A DNA stretch of 56,837 bases, from the NCBI GenBank assembly GCA_031270605.1, contig JAISXG010000003.1, positions 1 to 56,837 on the forward strand, in the 5' to 3' direction. The notes beneath the pieces were generated by a model. It saw only the letters and a list, made by a program, of their open reading frames with translations, did no database searches and had not been told where the DNA came from. Source of the DNA: Oscillospiraceae bacterium (GTDB lineage Bacteria > Bacillota > Clostridia > Oscillospirales > Acutalibacteraceae). Of this stretch, positions 8,897-17,149 are shown piece by piece. Numbering within the stretch: position 1 is the stretch's first letter; the number at the start of each line of letters is the position of its first letter. Made by a program: the position numbers and the translations under genes.

Positions 8897-8942
8897 AAAA
8901 AACAGACTGCTTTTCGCTCAAACGAAAAGCAGTCTGTTTTTT
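8897..8942. terminator. intrinsic terminator after M48 gene
   Basis: Perfect 20-bp stem (8897-8916 with 8923-8942), 6-nt loop, A-run on one side and T-run on the other, so it can work both ways. Confidence 0.9.
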
Positions 8943-9422
8943 ATTATACTTTGATTTATTGGTTGGGATTACCCTGCTTACGTAAAGTACAACCAACTCC
9001 ATATAATTGTCAAGGGTAACAATTTTTTTGTTCCAAAATAATTGTTATGAATTCGTTTCGCTCACCCTTGACAATGCCTTGTATTGCGGATTTTGTTGTT
9101 AACAAGCAGGTGTAAGCTTTTTAAAACCGCTTTGCGGTTTGTTTAAGGATTATGAAGCCTACGATTTCTTAAGGGGGCGTTTGCCATGACTTAGACGTAG
9201 CTATTGATATTTTTCGGGACATGCTGTATAATAAAATCTAATGATAGTATAGGCTTTATCGCAATACTGGCATTTTTTAAGTCTAGGCTTGTCCCTCTTT
9301 TTTTAATTTTTGACGCTCTTTGCCTCATTCCGGTTCAAAATATGCGGACAAGCGCATATATTTTAAAACAGATGCTTTCCCGCCGCAAAACACGCGGAAC
9401 AAAAAAGAAAAGGAATGATCAG
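8943..9422. other. gene-free junction with nested inverted repeats
   Basis: About 480 bp without a supported gene, where composition changes from AT-rich to GC-rich. It holds a perfect 12-bp inverted repeat (9006-9017 and 9064-9075, ATTGTCAAGGGT) with a second inner pair (AACAATT 9018-9024, AATTGTT 9040-9046), and a small hairpin AAACCGC-TTT-GCGGTTT (9124-9140). It may contain the right boundary of the mobile region; no direct repeat or target site could be named. Confidence 0.4.
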
Positions 9423-10208
9423 ATGAGCGTTTGGATTTTGAACAAAAAAAATGTGATTACCATTTTGGTCGTCTTTGCGCTGTCCATCGGCGCCCTCACT
9501 CTCTCACTCAACGGCCTTTCGGCGCTGCTCGATCAGGATATGCCAGCAAACACACCTGAAAACCAAAGAAAGCTGCCCGTTTATTCGGTTGAAACCAAAC
9601 AGAAACAGGTGGCGCTGACCTTTAACTGCGCATGGGGGAACGAAGACATCCCCGCGCTGCTGGAGATTTTCAAGCGTTACGACATCAAAGTCACTTTTTT
9701 CTTTGTGGGCACATGGGTCGACAAGTTCCCTGACAGCGTGCGGACAATCATCGCCGCCGGGCACGGCGTCGGCAATCACTCAGACAAGCACCCCGATATG
9801 ACCAAGTTGGCCGCCGCGGCCATAGAAAAAGACATCAAAAGCTGCAACGAAAAAATTGCCGCGATTACAAGCACGCCCCCGCTTTATTTTCGCGCGCCCA
9901 GCGGCGCCTATGACAACAAAACCATTGAGGCGGCGGAGCGCCTTGGCATGATTTCGGTACAGTGGGATGTTGACAGCATCGACTGGAAAGACCCCGCGCC
10001 GGACGAAATCGTCACGCGGGTCGTGTCCAAGGTAAAAAACGGCTCTGTCGTGCTCTTTCACGCGGGCAAAGAAAACACACCAAAGGCCTTGCCCGCCATC
10101 ATTGAGCAGCTGCGAAACGAGGGATATTCCTTTGTTACGGTGGATGAACTTGTTTTAAAAGAAAATTATACGATAGACTCCACAGGGCGGCAGCACCCCA
10201 AAATCTGA
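9423..10208 (+). CDS. polysaccharide deacetylase (NodB domain)
   Basis: 261 aa from ATG 9423 (AAGGA upstream); the open frame extends to 9204 but that part is AT-rich and has no ribosome site. One N-terminal membrane anchor (~10-32) puts the domain outside the cell. NodB motifs: TFNCAWGNED (motif 1, with Asn in place of the usual first Asp, as I recall for PdaB/YlxY-like clostridial proteins), HSDKH (zinc His pair), RAPSGAYD, WDVDSIDWKD and LFHAG. It removes acetyl groups from cell-wall or spore-cortex sugars. It is the first GC-rich gene after the mobile region and stands alone. Confidence 0.88.
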   Translation: MSVWILNKKNVITILVVFALSIGALTLSLNGLSALLDQDMPANTPENQRKLPVYSVETKQKQVALTFNCAWGNEDIPALLEIFKRYDIKVTFFFVGTWVDKFPDSVRTIIAAGHGVGNHSDKHPDMTKLAAAAIEKDIKSCNEKIAAITSTPPLYFRAPSGAYDNKTIEAAERLGMISVQWDVDSIDWKDPAPDEIVTRVVSKVKNGSVVLFHAGKENTPKALPAIIEQLRNEGYSFVTVDELVLKENYTIDSTGRQHPKI

Positions 10209-10331
10209 AAGATTTGTGAACAGCCAAACAAATTCATTATGAATGTAAGCTACTAGACATTCCCTGCCATTTTGTTTATAGACGAAAGGTTGATTACCTG
10301 TTAGTATAAACAAGAAAATTTACTGCAGGGG

Positions 10332-11846
10332 ATGATGAATGTGAACAAAAAAAAGACGGTCATGATCACCGGCGCGTCCGGCAACATGGGCTTTGAGGGG
10401 TTCAAAGAGATTTTTAAGCAAAAAGACAAATACAACATTGCTTTGCTGTTGAGGGACGGCTCCAAAAACCGCGAGCTGTTCGCGCCATACAGAAACGACA
10501 GCAGCGTGCGCATTGTATGGGGCGACCTGACCGACTATGACAGCGTGCTGGACGCCGTGACGGGCGCCGACGTCGTGCTGCATGTGGGCGGCATGGTGTC
10601 ACCCTCGGCGGACTATTACCCCAAGAAGACAATGGAAACGAACATCAACGCCGCAAAGCATATTGTGGAAGCGGTAAAAGCCCAACCCAACAAGGATGAC
10701 ATTCGCGTTGTTTACATCGGCACCGTCGCCGAAACGGGCGACAGAAACCCGCCCATCCACTGGGCAAGAACGGGCGACCCGATCAAAATCAGCGTTTATG
10801 ACCAATATGCCATCAGCAAAACCATCGCTGAAAGCATTTTTGCGGAGTCCGGCCTGAAGCATTGGGTTTCTTTGCGCCAGTCCGGCATCCTGCACGCCGG
10901 CATCACCAACAGCTTTGACCCGATCATGTTCCACGTTCCCTTCAACGGGGTCCTGGAGTGGGCGACGGTCGAGGATTCGGCAATGCTCATGCTGCGCCTA
11001 TGCGAGGATACTATTGCCGAAGACTTCTGGCGAGGGTTTTATAACATCGGCAGCGGCGCGCAATACCGCCTCACGAACTATGAGTTTGAAGAGTTTTTGC
11101 TCGACACCATCAACATGGGTCCGACAAAAAAGCTGTTCGAGCCGAGCTGGTTCATTCTGCGCAACTTCCACGGCCAGTGGTATGCGGATTCTGACAAGCT
11201 TGAGGAATACCTGCACTTCCGCAAAAACGTGCCGGTGCGCGCCTATTTCAAGAAGATGCGCGACGCGCTGCCGGGCTATTTCAAACTCACGAAGTTTGCC
11301 CCGCGCGCCCTTGTGAAAAAACTGGTGATGGAGCCTGTCACGCGCACGCCCGTTTATGGCACGATGCACTGGATGCAAACAAACAACATGGACAGGATCA
11401 CCGCCTATTACGGCTCACGCGAGAATTGGGAAAAAATCGGCTCATGGGACACATTCAAGGTCGAACGCCCCACCTCCAAAGTCACGCTGCTTGACCACGG
11501 CTATGACGAAAACAAGCCCGCAGGCGAGCTGACGCTTGAGGACATGAAAAAGGCCGCAGCCTTCCGCGGCGGCGAGTGCGTTTCAACCAAAATGAAAAAG
11601 GGCGACCTCTTCACCCCATTAAAGTGGAAATGCGCGCACGGCCACGAGTTTGAAATGACGCCAAACCTTGTGCTCAAGGGCGGCCACTGGTGCCCCGAGG
11701 AGCTCCCCTTCCCCTGGGACTATGACAAAGAGGCAAAAGTCAACCCCTTCTTTGCACAGGTGTGGTACCCGCTGCATGACAAGGACGAAGACAATTATTA
11801 TGACGAAAGCATTTATCGGGATTTCCCTGAATATCAAAAAGGATAA
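10332..11846 (+). CDS. NAD-dependent epimerase/dehydratase (extended SDR) with C-terminal extension
   Basis: 504 aa. The N-terminal ~300 residues are an extended short-chain dehydrogenase: TGASGNMGFEGF nucleotide-binding loop near residue 14, WGDLTDYDS, HVGGMVSP and catalytic Tyr/Lys in YDQYAISKTIAE. Typical SDR epimerases are 300-340 aa; the extra ~180 residues include a segment with KWKCAHGHEFEMTPN and GGHWCPEEL that looks like a zinc-ribbon or small-ligand domain. Its substrate cannot be told. Start choice is uncertain: ATG 10332, ATG 10335 and GTG 10341 all follow AGGGG. Monocistronic, closed by a terminator. Confidence 0.85.
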   Translation: MMNVNKKKTVMITGASGNMGFEGFKEIFKQKDKYNIALLLRDGSKNRELFAPYRNDSSVRIVWGDLTDYDSVLDAVTGADVVLHVGGMVSPSADYYPKKTMETNINAAKHIVEAVKAQPNKDDIRVVYIGTVAETGDRNPPIHWARTGDPIKISVYDQYAISKTIAESIFAESGLKHWVSLRQSGILHAGITNSFDPIMFHVPFNGVLEWATVEDSAMLMLRLCEDTIAEDFWRGFYNIGSGAQYRLTNYEFEEFLLDTINMGPTKKLFEPSWFILRNFHGQWYADSDKLEEYLHFRKNVPVRAYFKKMRDALPGYFKLTKFAPRALVKKLVMEPVTRTPVYGTMHWMQTNNMDRITAYYGSRENWEKIGSWDTFKVERPTSKVTLLDHGYDENKPAGELTLEDMKKAAAFRGGECVSTKMKKGDLFTPLKWKCAHGHEFEMTPNLVLKGGHWCPEELPFPWDYDKEAKVNPFFAQVWYPLHDKDEDNYYDESIYRDFPEYQKG

Positions 11847-11863
11847 CCCAAAACAACAAAAAG

Positions 11864-11894
11864 CCTTATCCCTTCAACCGGGATAAGGTTTTTT
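11864..11894 (+). terminator. intrinsic terminator
   Basis: 9-bp stem (11864-11872 with 11880-11888), then six T on the + strand. Ends the epimerase transcript. Confidence 0.88.
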
Positions 11895-11933
11895 CTATTT
11901 GCATATGATTCATCGCACCAAAACATGTAGTCG

Positions 11934-12092
11934 ATTAACTTGAAAAGGGATCCAAAGATTGCGAGGATATTGTTTATTCTGCTTGTGCGCCGGTACGCGC
12001 GTGCACCCGCCGCGGGCAGGCTTTCAGTCCTTATGCGGGCGAACACAGCAAAATGAAAAACAGGCCGCGATTTAGCGCAGTTTCAAGTTAAT
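11934..12092. repeat. ~160-bp hairpin element, copy 1 (degenerate)
   Basis: Terminal arms ATTAACTTGAAA (11934-11945) and its reverse complement (12081-12092) enclose 159 bp. Inner arms such as ATTGCG and CGCGAT, and the motif GAACACAG on the right side, match the plan of the copies at 25746, 27549, 28120 and 37176. It fills most of the 330-bp gap between the epimerase and the beta-helix gene. Confidence 0.55.
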
Positions 12093-12121
12093 TGGCTATA
12101 CAATGTCTGTTTTGCCCATAA

Positions 12122-12157
12122 AAACAGAGGAAACATCCGCAAACGCTTCCTCTGTTT
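12122..12157 (-). terminator. hairpin terminator of beta-helix gene
   Basis: 11-bp perfect stem (12122-12132 with 12147-12157), 14-nt loop, then a short T-run on the minus strand. Confidence 0.65.
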
Positions 12158-12180
12158 CAAAAACTTTTTTGCCGGGCTTT

Positions 12181-13260
12181 TTAACTGAATATCGCGCTTT
12201 TGATAATGGCGATAAGCTTCATGATTCTGTTAATCAGCATCTGAATGACCGAAAGCCCGGTGATGCTTTCGCCCTCACGCAGATCGCCCTGCGCCTCACT
12301 GAGCGATTTATAATAAATGTCTGTGTCAAGCCCATAGCGGTCAGTCGGGATGTAGGCGCGGGCATCCAAAACATCATATTCTGAAATGCCGTAACGCACA
12401 TGCTGATAAGAAGCGTCTATACGGAAAAACAAGGCTTTTTCTGTGTCGATCGTTTCACCCTCAGCATTTTTCGGGGCCGCCGCAAGCAAAATTTCACCGC
12501 GCGGGCCGCCGCCAAGCGTGCCGGCCATAAAGTCCTCGACACAGAAAATATTTTCAGAGCACGAAACCCCCGAAAGGTCAAGATCTGAAACGGAGCCGTA
12601 AGAGTTTCTGATAATAATTCCGCCGCGTGTGTTGCCCGAGGTGCTGCAGTTTGTGAAGGCGAGGCCCGTGCCGTCTTCAATTTTGTCAAGGAAGAAACCG
12701 CCCTGCATGCTGTCGTTTGCCTGTGTGCCCGAAAGCGTGACGGCGGAAGAAGATAAAATCTGGACCGCGCCGCGAATGCCGCGTTTTGCCACAACATTCT
12801 CAAGCGTGACGTTGCTTGCGCTCTCAGAAACCTTGATTGCAAAATCGACTTTATAAAAAGCGTCGACCGTCACGTTGCGGATGGTCACGTTCGCACCCTC
12901 AATAGTGAGGACGTCAAAGCCTGAATCATGAAGGTCAAAATACAAAGCGGGAAGAATGACGGTTGCGTTCTCAGTTTCGCCCTGAATGGTGACATCTTGG
13001 ATAATTGCGGCGTCTTCAACCGCGCCGTAGCCGATCGGCAGCGTTTCAACGCGCCCGTGAATGCCCACAATACCGCCGGGGCCTGCGGCGGCGATCGCCT
13101 CGGCAAGCGTGCCGGCAAACAGCTCGCTGTCAACGGTAATATAATCGGTGGGGGCGGGATCCGGCTCTTCACCGTCTTCGGCAAACGCCAAGGGTGCAAA
13201 AGCCGCAAGCATCATGAATGCCAAGAAAAAAGCAAACATTTTTTTTATGGTCCTTTTCAT
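12181..13260 (-). CDS. secreted right-handed beta-helix protein
   Basis: 359 aa. Signal peptide at residues 1-27 (KRTIKKMFAFFLAFMMLAAF ... AFA). From ~residue 40 the sequence has the repeat rhythm of pectate-lyase-like parallel beta-helices: VTIQGETENATVILP, VLTIEGANVTIRNVTV, NVTLENVVAKRGIRGAVQI, AVTLSGTQANDS, FTNCSTSGNTRGGIIIRN. The last ~25 residues (SVIQMLINRIMKLIAIIK) are hydrophobic and may bind a membrane. No catalytic residues of a known lyase stand out; it may bind or cleave polysaccharide. A ribosome site (AAGGAGG) lies just upstream. Confidence 0.75.
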   Translation of the reverse strand: MKRTIKKMFAFFLAFMMLAAFAPLAFAEDGEEPDPAPTDYITVDSELFAGTLAEAIAAAGPGGIVGIHGRVETLPIGYGAVEDAAIIQDVTIQGETENATVILPALYFDLHDSGFDVLTIEGANVTIRNVTVDAFYKVDFAIKVSESASNVTLENVVAKRGIRGAVQILSSSAVTLSGTQANDSMQGGFFLDKIEDGTGLAFTNCSTSGNTRGGIIIRNSYGSVSDLDLSGVSCSENIFCVEDFMAGTLGGGPRGEILLAAAPKNAEGETIDTEKALFFRIDASYQHVRYGISEYDVLDARAYIPTDRYGLDTDIYYKSLSEAQGDLREGESITGLSVIQMLINRIMKLIAIIKSAIFS

Positions 13261-13611
13261 AATACATCCTCCTTATCAATCCGCAAACAAAAACCGCAGA
13301 TAATCGGCCGCTTATTTATACAAGTCTATTTTACACGTTTGATAAAGAAAATTCAATAGAAAGTTCATATTTTTTAAGGTATGATTTGAAAAAATGAACA
13401 AAAACAGGCAAATATTTTGCATTTTTGAGAATATTACCTCGAATGAACTTCTTATTAATAATAATATGTTAAAAATGCTCCAAAAACTCCTTGCGTTGTG
13501 GCCGCAAAGACCTGTTGATTGCCGAAACACAAGGATGACGAATACATGCAAAACAGCGGTTTTGTGTCAAGACTACCCAACAATTTTTGTTTTTGACTAT
13601 AAAATTTTCTG

Positions 13612-13639
13612 TTGACAGCTCTTGATTAATTCGTATTAT
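13612..13639 (+). promoter_or_regulatory. promoter of the gatCAB-aspS operon
   Basis: TTGACA (13612-13617), 16-nt spacer, TATTAT (13634-13639); a TATAAT at 13645-13650 is a second possible -10. It is placed correctly for the T-box leader that follows. The remaining part of 13261-13611 is AT-rich and should hold the divergent promoter of the beta-helix gene. Confidence 0.6.
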
Positions 13640-13664
13640 AGTGATATAATACTCTAAATTTCAT

Positions 13665-13915
13665 AAATTGGCTAAGATGAGAGAAGTAGTGCTTTTTGTG
13701 TTTCAGAGAACTGCCGTTTGGTGCAAGGCAGCAAATCAAAAGGCCTGAATAACAACTCGGAGCCGGCGGAAGAACGCAGTTTTGCTATTAGAACCGCCCG
13801 TGTGCAAAGCGTTAATTTGTGCAAAGTGAGTCAACGTCTGTTGACTAATTTGGGTGGTACCGCGGAAGTCGCTTTTCGTCCCTGATGCAGGGAGAAGAGC
13901 GGCTATTTTGTTTTT
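13665..13915 (+). promoter_or_regulatory. T-box leader, Asn-type specifier
   Basis: Stem I is visible (GAGAAGTAGTG near the base; AACTGCCGTTTGGTGCAAGG as the apical part). The specifier is read as AAC (13751-13753, followed by A and ACTCGGAG, the usual context); a second AAC follows at 13754, so the call is Asn either way. The T-box sequence GGTGGTACCGCG is at 13853-13864. The terminator stem 13867-13904 is followed by a T-rich tract. Uncharged tRNA(Asn) should open the operon. This fits the product, because GatCAB plus the AspRS downstream make Asn-tRNA(Asn). Confidence 0.92.
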
Positions 13916-13927
13916 GGAGGTTTTTGC

Positions 13928-14215
13928 ATGATTATCACAAATGAAATCGTTTCTTACATTGCCGAGCTTTCGCGCATTCGCCTGAGTGACGGGCAGGCTG
14001 AAAAAATGAAAGACGAGCTTGGCGTTTTCATTGACTATATGGGCATCCTGAATCAGCTTGACACCGAGGGTGTGGAGCCGATGTCGCATGTGTTCTCGCT
14101 CACAAACGCCATGCGTACAGACGAAGTGAACCCCTCCTATGAGCGCGCCGAGCTGCTGAAAAACGCGCCCGAGCACACGGATTCTACCGTTGTCGTGCCC
14201 AAGGTCGTGGAATAA
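13928..14215 (+). CDS. gatC: Asp-tRNA(Asn)/Glu-tRNA(Gln) amidotransferase subunit C
   Basis: 95 aa, normal length for GatC, the small subunit that wraps GatA and GatB. Residues 1-45 show the conserved helical pattern (IVSYIAELSRIRLSDGQAEKM, then FIDYMGILNQLDTEGVEPM); MRTDEVNPS and VVVPKVVE near the end match the GatC tail. ATG 13928 follows GGAGG at the end of the T-box terminator. First gene of a four-gene operon; 12 nt separate it from gatA. Confidence 0.95.
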   Translation: MIITNEIVSYIAELSRIRLSDGQAEKMKDELGVFIDYMGILNQLDTEGVEPMSHVFSLTNAMRTDEVNPSYERAELLKNAPEHTDSTVVVPKVVE

Positions 14216-14227
14216 GGGGGAAAAATT

Positions 14228-15691
14228 ATGGGAATTGAAGAAATGACGGCTGTCGAACTGGGCAGAGCGATCAAAGAAGGCACTCTGACCGCCGTTGAAG
14301 CCCTCGAGGCGCTTTTTGAAAAGATTGAACAGACCGACACTCACATAAACGCCTACATCACCCTTGCCCGTGAGGACGCAATCACTGCCGCGAGAAAGGT
14401 GCAGGCCAAAATTGAAGCGGGCGAGCTGGCCTCGCCGCTTGCCGGTGTGCCGATTGCGATAAAAGACAACATCTGCACCCACGGATTAAAAACCAGCTGC
14501 GCTTCAAAAATCCTCGGGGACTTTGCCCCGGTTTATAATGCCACAGTCGTTGAAAAGCTGAAAGACGCGGGCGCAATCATCATCGGCAAAACAAACATGG
14601 ACGAATTCGCCATGGGCTCCACCACCGAAACCTCTTTTTACGGTCCCACCAAAAATCCGTGGAATACGAATAAGGTTCCCGGCGGCTCCTCAGGCGGTTC
14701 GGCGGCGGCTGTGGCGAGCGGCGAAGCGGTTTGCGCCCTCGGCAGCGACACCGGCGGCAGCATCCGCCAGCCCTCTTCTTATTGCGGCGTGACGGGCTTC
14801 AAGCCCACCTACGGCGCGGTTTCGCGCTTCGGGCTTGTCGCTTATGCCTCCTCGCTTGACCAGATCGGCCCCATCGCGAAGGATGTGCGTGACTGCGCGG
14901 CAATTCTGGATGTGATCGCGGGCAAAGATAAAATGGACGGCACCACGCTTGATATAGAGCATCCGTCCTACCTCGCTTCATTGAACGGCGACGTGAAGGG
15001 CATGAAGATCGCGCTGTTGAGCGAGCGCCACATGACAGGGCTCGACGGGGATGTCGCCGCCTGTGTCAAGGCGTTTGCGAAAACGCTTGAGGACGCGGGG
15101 GCAGTCGTTGAAGAGGTGGATCTGCCGCTGATTGACTATGTGATCCCCGCCTATTATATCATCGCGGCGGCGGAGGCCAGCTCGAACCTCGCGCGGTTTG
15201 ACGGCATCAAATACGGTTTCCGCAGCGGCGATTATGACGGCATCACCGATTTATACAATGCCACGCGCAGCGAGGGCTTCGGCGACGAAACCAAAAAGCG
15301 CATTCTGCTTGGTTCGTTCGTGCTCTCCTCCGGCTATTATGACGCATATTATCAAAAAGCGCTCAAGGTGAAAAACCTCATTAAAAACAGCTTTGACGAA
15401 ATCTATTCAAAATTTGATTTGATCGTTTGCCCCGTCGCGCCGACCACGGCGCCTGAGCTTGGCAAAAGCCTGCAGGACCCGTTGCAGATGTATCTTTCAG
15501 ACGTGTTCACCGTTTCGGCAAACCTTGCCGGGCTGCCCGCTCTTTCTGTGCCCTGCGGCTTTGATAAAAGCGGAATGCCCGTGGGCGCGCAGGTCATCGG
15601 CCAGCGCCTGCAGGAAACAAAGGTGCTGAACGCAGGCCACGCTTATCAAATGGTGACCGATCATCACAAAAGAACGGCGGAGGTGAACTGA
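14228..15691 (+). CDS. gatA: Asp-tRNA(Asn)/Glu-tRNA(Gln) amidotransferase subunit A
   Basis: 487 aa, an amidase-signature hydrolase that releases ammonia from glutamine for GatB. The Lys/cis-Ser/Ser triad region is complete: AIKDNIC (Lys), then PGGSSGGSAAAVASG and GSDTGGSIRQPSSYCG (Ser pair). Length is normal. RBS is AAGGGGGA before ATG 14228. Its TGA stop is directly followed by the ATG of gatB, suggesting coupled translation. This TGA also shows that UGA is a stop codon in this genome. Confidence 0.97.
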   Translation: MGIEEMTAVELGRAIKEGTLTAVEALEALFEKIEQTDTHINAYITLAREDAITAARKVQAKIEAGELASPLAGVPIAIKDNICTHGLKTSCASKILGDFAPVYNATVVEKLKDAGAIIIGKTNMDEFAMGSTTETSFYGPTKNPWNTNKVPGGSSGGSAAAVASGEAVCALGSDTGGSIRQPSSYCGVTGFKPTYGAVSRFGLVAYASSLDQIGPIAKDVRDCAAILDVIAGKDKMDGTTLDIEHPSYLASLNGDVKGMKIALLSERHMTGLDGDVAACVKAFAKTLEDAGAVVEEVDLPLIDYVIPAYYIIAAAEASSNLARFDGIKYGFRSGDYDGITDLYNATRSEGFGDETKKRILLGSFVLSSGYYDAYYQKALKVKNLIKNSFDEIYSKFDLIVCPVAPTTAPELGKSLQDPLQMYLSDVFTVSANLAGLPALSVPCGFDKSGMPVGAQVIGQRLQETKVLNAGHAYQMVTDHHKRTAEVN

Positions 15692-17131
15692 ATGGCCTGG
15701 GAAACAGTGATCGGCTTGGAAGTGCATGTGGAGCTTGCTACCAAGTCTAAAATTTTCTGCTCCTGCACCACGCAGTTCGGCGGCGAGCCGAACACCCACT
15801 GCTGCCCGATTTGCATGGGCATGCCCGGCACGCTGCCGGTGTTTAACGAAAAGGTGCTGGAGTTTGCGCTCAAAGCGGGGATCGCGCTGAACTGTGAGAT
15901 CACAAAATACAACAAATTTGACCGCAAAAATTATTATTATCCCGACCTCCCGAAGGCTTATCAGATTTCACAGCTGTATTTTCCTTTTGCCAGAAACGGC
16001 CATGTGGACTTGCGGAAAACCGCGGGCATCGACAAGACCATCCGCATCCATGAAATCCATATGGAGGAGGACGCGGGCAAGCTGATCCACTCGCCCTACA
16101 GCGAAGCGAGCTACCCGGACTATAACCGCTGCGGCGTGCCGCTGATCGAGATCGTTTCAGAGCCGGATTTCAGAACCGCCGAAGAGGTCATCGCTTATCT
16201 TGAGCATTTGCGCGGCGCGTTTGAATATATGGGAATTTCGGATGTGAAGATGGAAGAGGGCTCCATGCGCGCGGACGTGAACCTGTCTGTGCGCCCCGTG
16301 GGGCAGGCGGAGTTTGGCACAAGAACCGAAATGAAGAACATGAACTCCTTCAAATCTATTCAGCGGGCAATTGAATTTGAGTCGCGCAGGCAGATTGAGG
16401 TCTTGGAGGCGGGCGGCATCATCAGCCAAGAAACTCGCCGGTGGGATGATAACAAGGGCAAAAGCTTCGCTATGCGCGCGAAGGAAAACGCGCACGACTA
16501 CCGCTATTTCCCGGAGCCGGATATTCTGCCGCTTTCGATCAGCGATGAACTGATCGCCACCCTGCGCGCGGCGCAGCCGGAGCTTGCGTTTGAGAAGCGG
16601 GCGAGGTATGTTGCCGATTTTGGTTTGACTGATTATGACGCAGACCTGCTCACACGTCAAAAGAAATTTACGGAGATTTTTGAAGAAACCGCAGCGCTGT
16701 GCGGCGACCCGAAAGATGTTTCTGTTTGGATTCTCGGTGAGCTAATGCGCCTGCTCAACGATCAAGGCATGCATGTGAACGACTTGCGGATTGACGCAAA
16801 GAACTTTGCGGACTTGATCTTAGCGGTGAAGAATAATACAGTCAACAGAAATGTTGCGAAAAAGATATTTCAGGAGCTGGTGGCCTCGCCGGATTTCAGC
16901 GTTGCACAATATATTGCTGACAACAAGCTTTCACAGGTGGGCGACGAAAGCGTTATTCGCGAAGCCGTTCTCAGCGCCCTGAGCGCAAACCCGAAAACCG
17001 TTGAAGAATTTAAGGGTGGCAAAGACAAGGTCGTTGGCTTCCTCGTGGGGCAAACCATGAAGGTGCTTGCGGGCAGGGGCAACCCCGGAGCCGTGAACAA
17101 GATTTTGATTGAAGAGCTGCAAAAGCTGTAA
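15692..17131 (+). CDS. gatB: Asp-tRNA(Asn)/Glu-tRNA(Gln) amidotransferase subunit B
   Basis: 479 aa. The N-terminal signature WETVIGLEVHVELATKSKIFC is typical. Residues ~60-290 form the kinase/transamidase domain (YNKFDRKNYYYPDLPKAYQI, IHMEEDAGKLIH, PLIEIVSEPDF). The C-terminal part is helical plus a YqeY-like tail that contacts tRNA (GFLVGQTMKVLAGRGNPGAV). It activates and amidates misacylated Asp-tRNA(Asn), and Glu-tRNA(Gln) where present. Starts one base after gatA ends. Confidence 0.97.
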   Translation: MAWETVIGLEVHVELATKSKIFCSCTTQFGGEPNTHCCPICMGMPGTLPVFNEKVLEFALKAGIALNCEITKYNKFDRKNYYYPDLPKAYQISQLYFPFARNGHVDLRKTAGIDKTIRIHEIHMEEDAGKLIHSPYSEASYPDYNRCGVPLIEIVSEPDFRTAEEVIAYLEHLRGAFEYMGISDVKMEEGSMRADVNLSVRPVGQAEFGTRTEMKNMNSFKSIQRAIEFESRRQIEVLEAGGIISQETRRWDDNKGKSFAMRAKENAHDYRYFPEPDILPLSISDELIATLRAAQPELAFEKRARYVADFGLTDYDADLLTRQKKFTEIFEETAALCGDPKDVSVWILGELMRLLNDQGMHVNDLRIDAKNFADLILAVKNNTVNRNVAKKIFQELVASPDFSVAQYIADNKLSQVGDESVIREAVLSALSANPKTVEEFKGGKDKVVGFLVGQTMKVLAGRGNPGAVNKILIEELQKL

Positions 17132-17149
17132 GGATATAGGGGGTATTGT

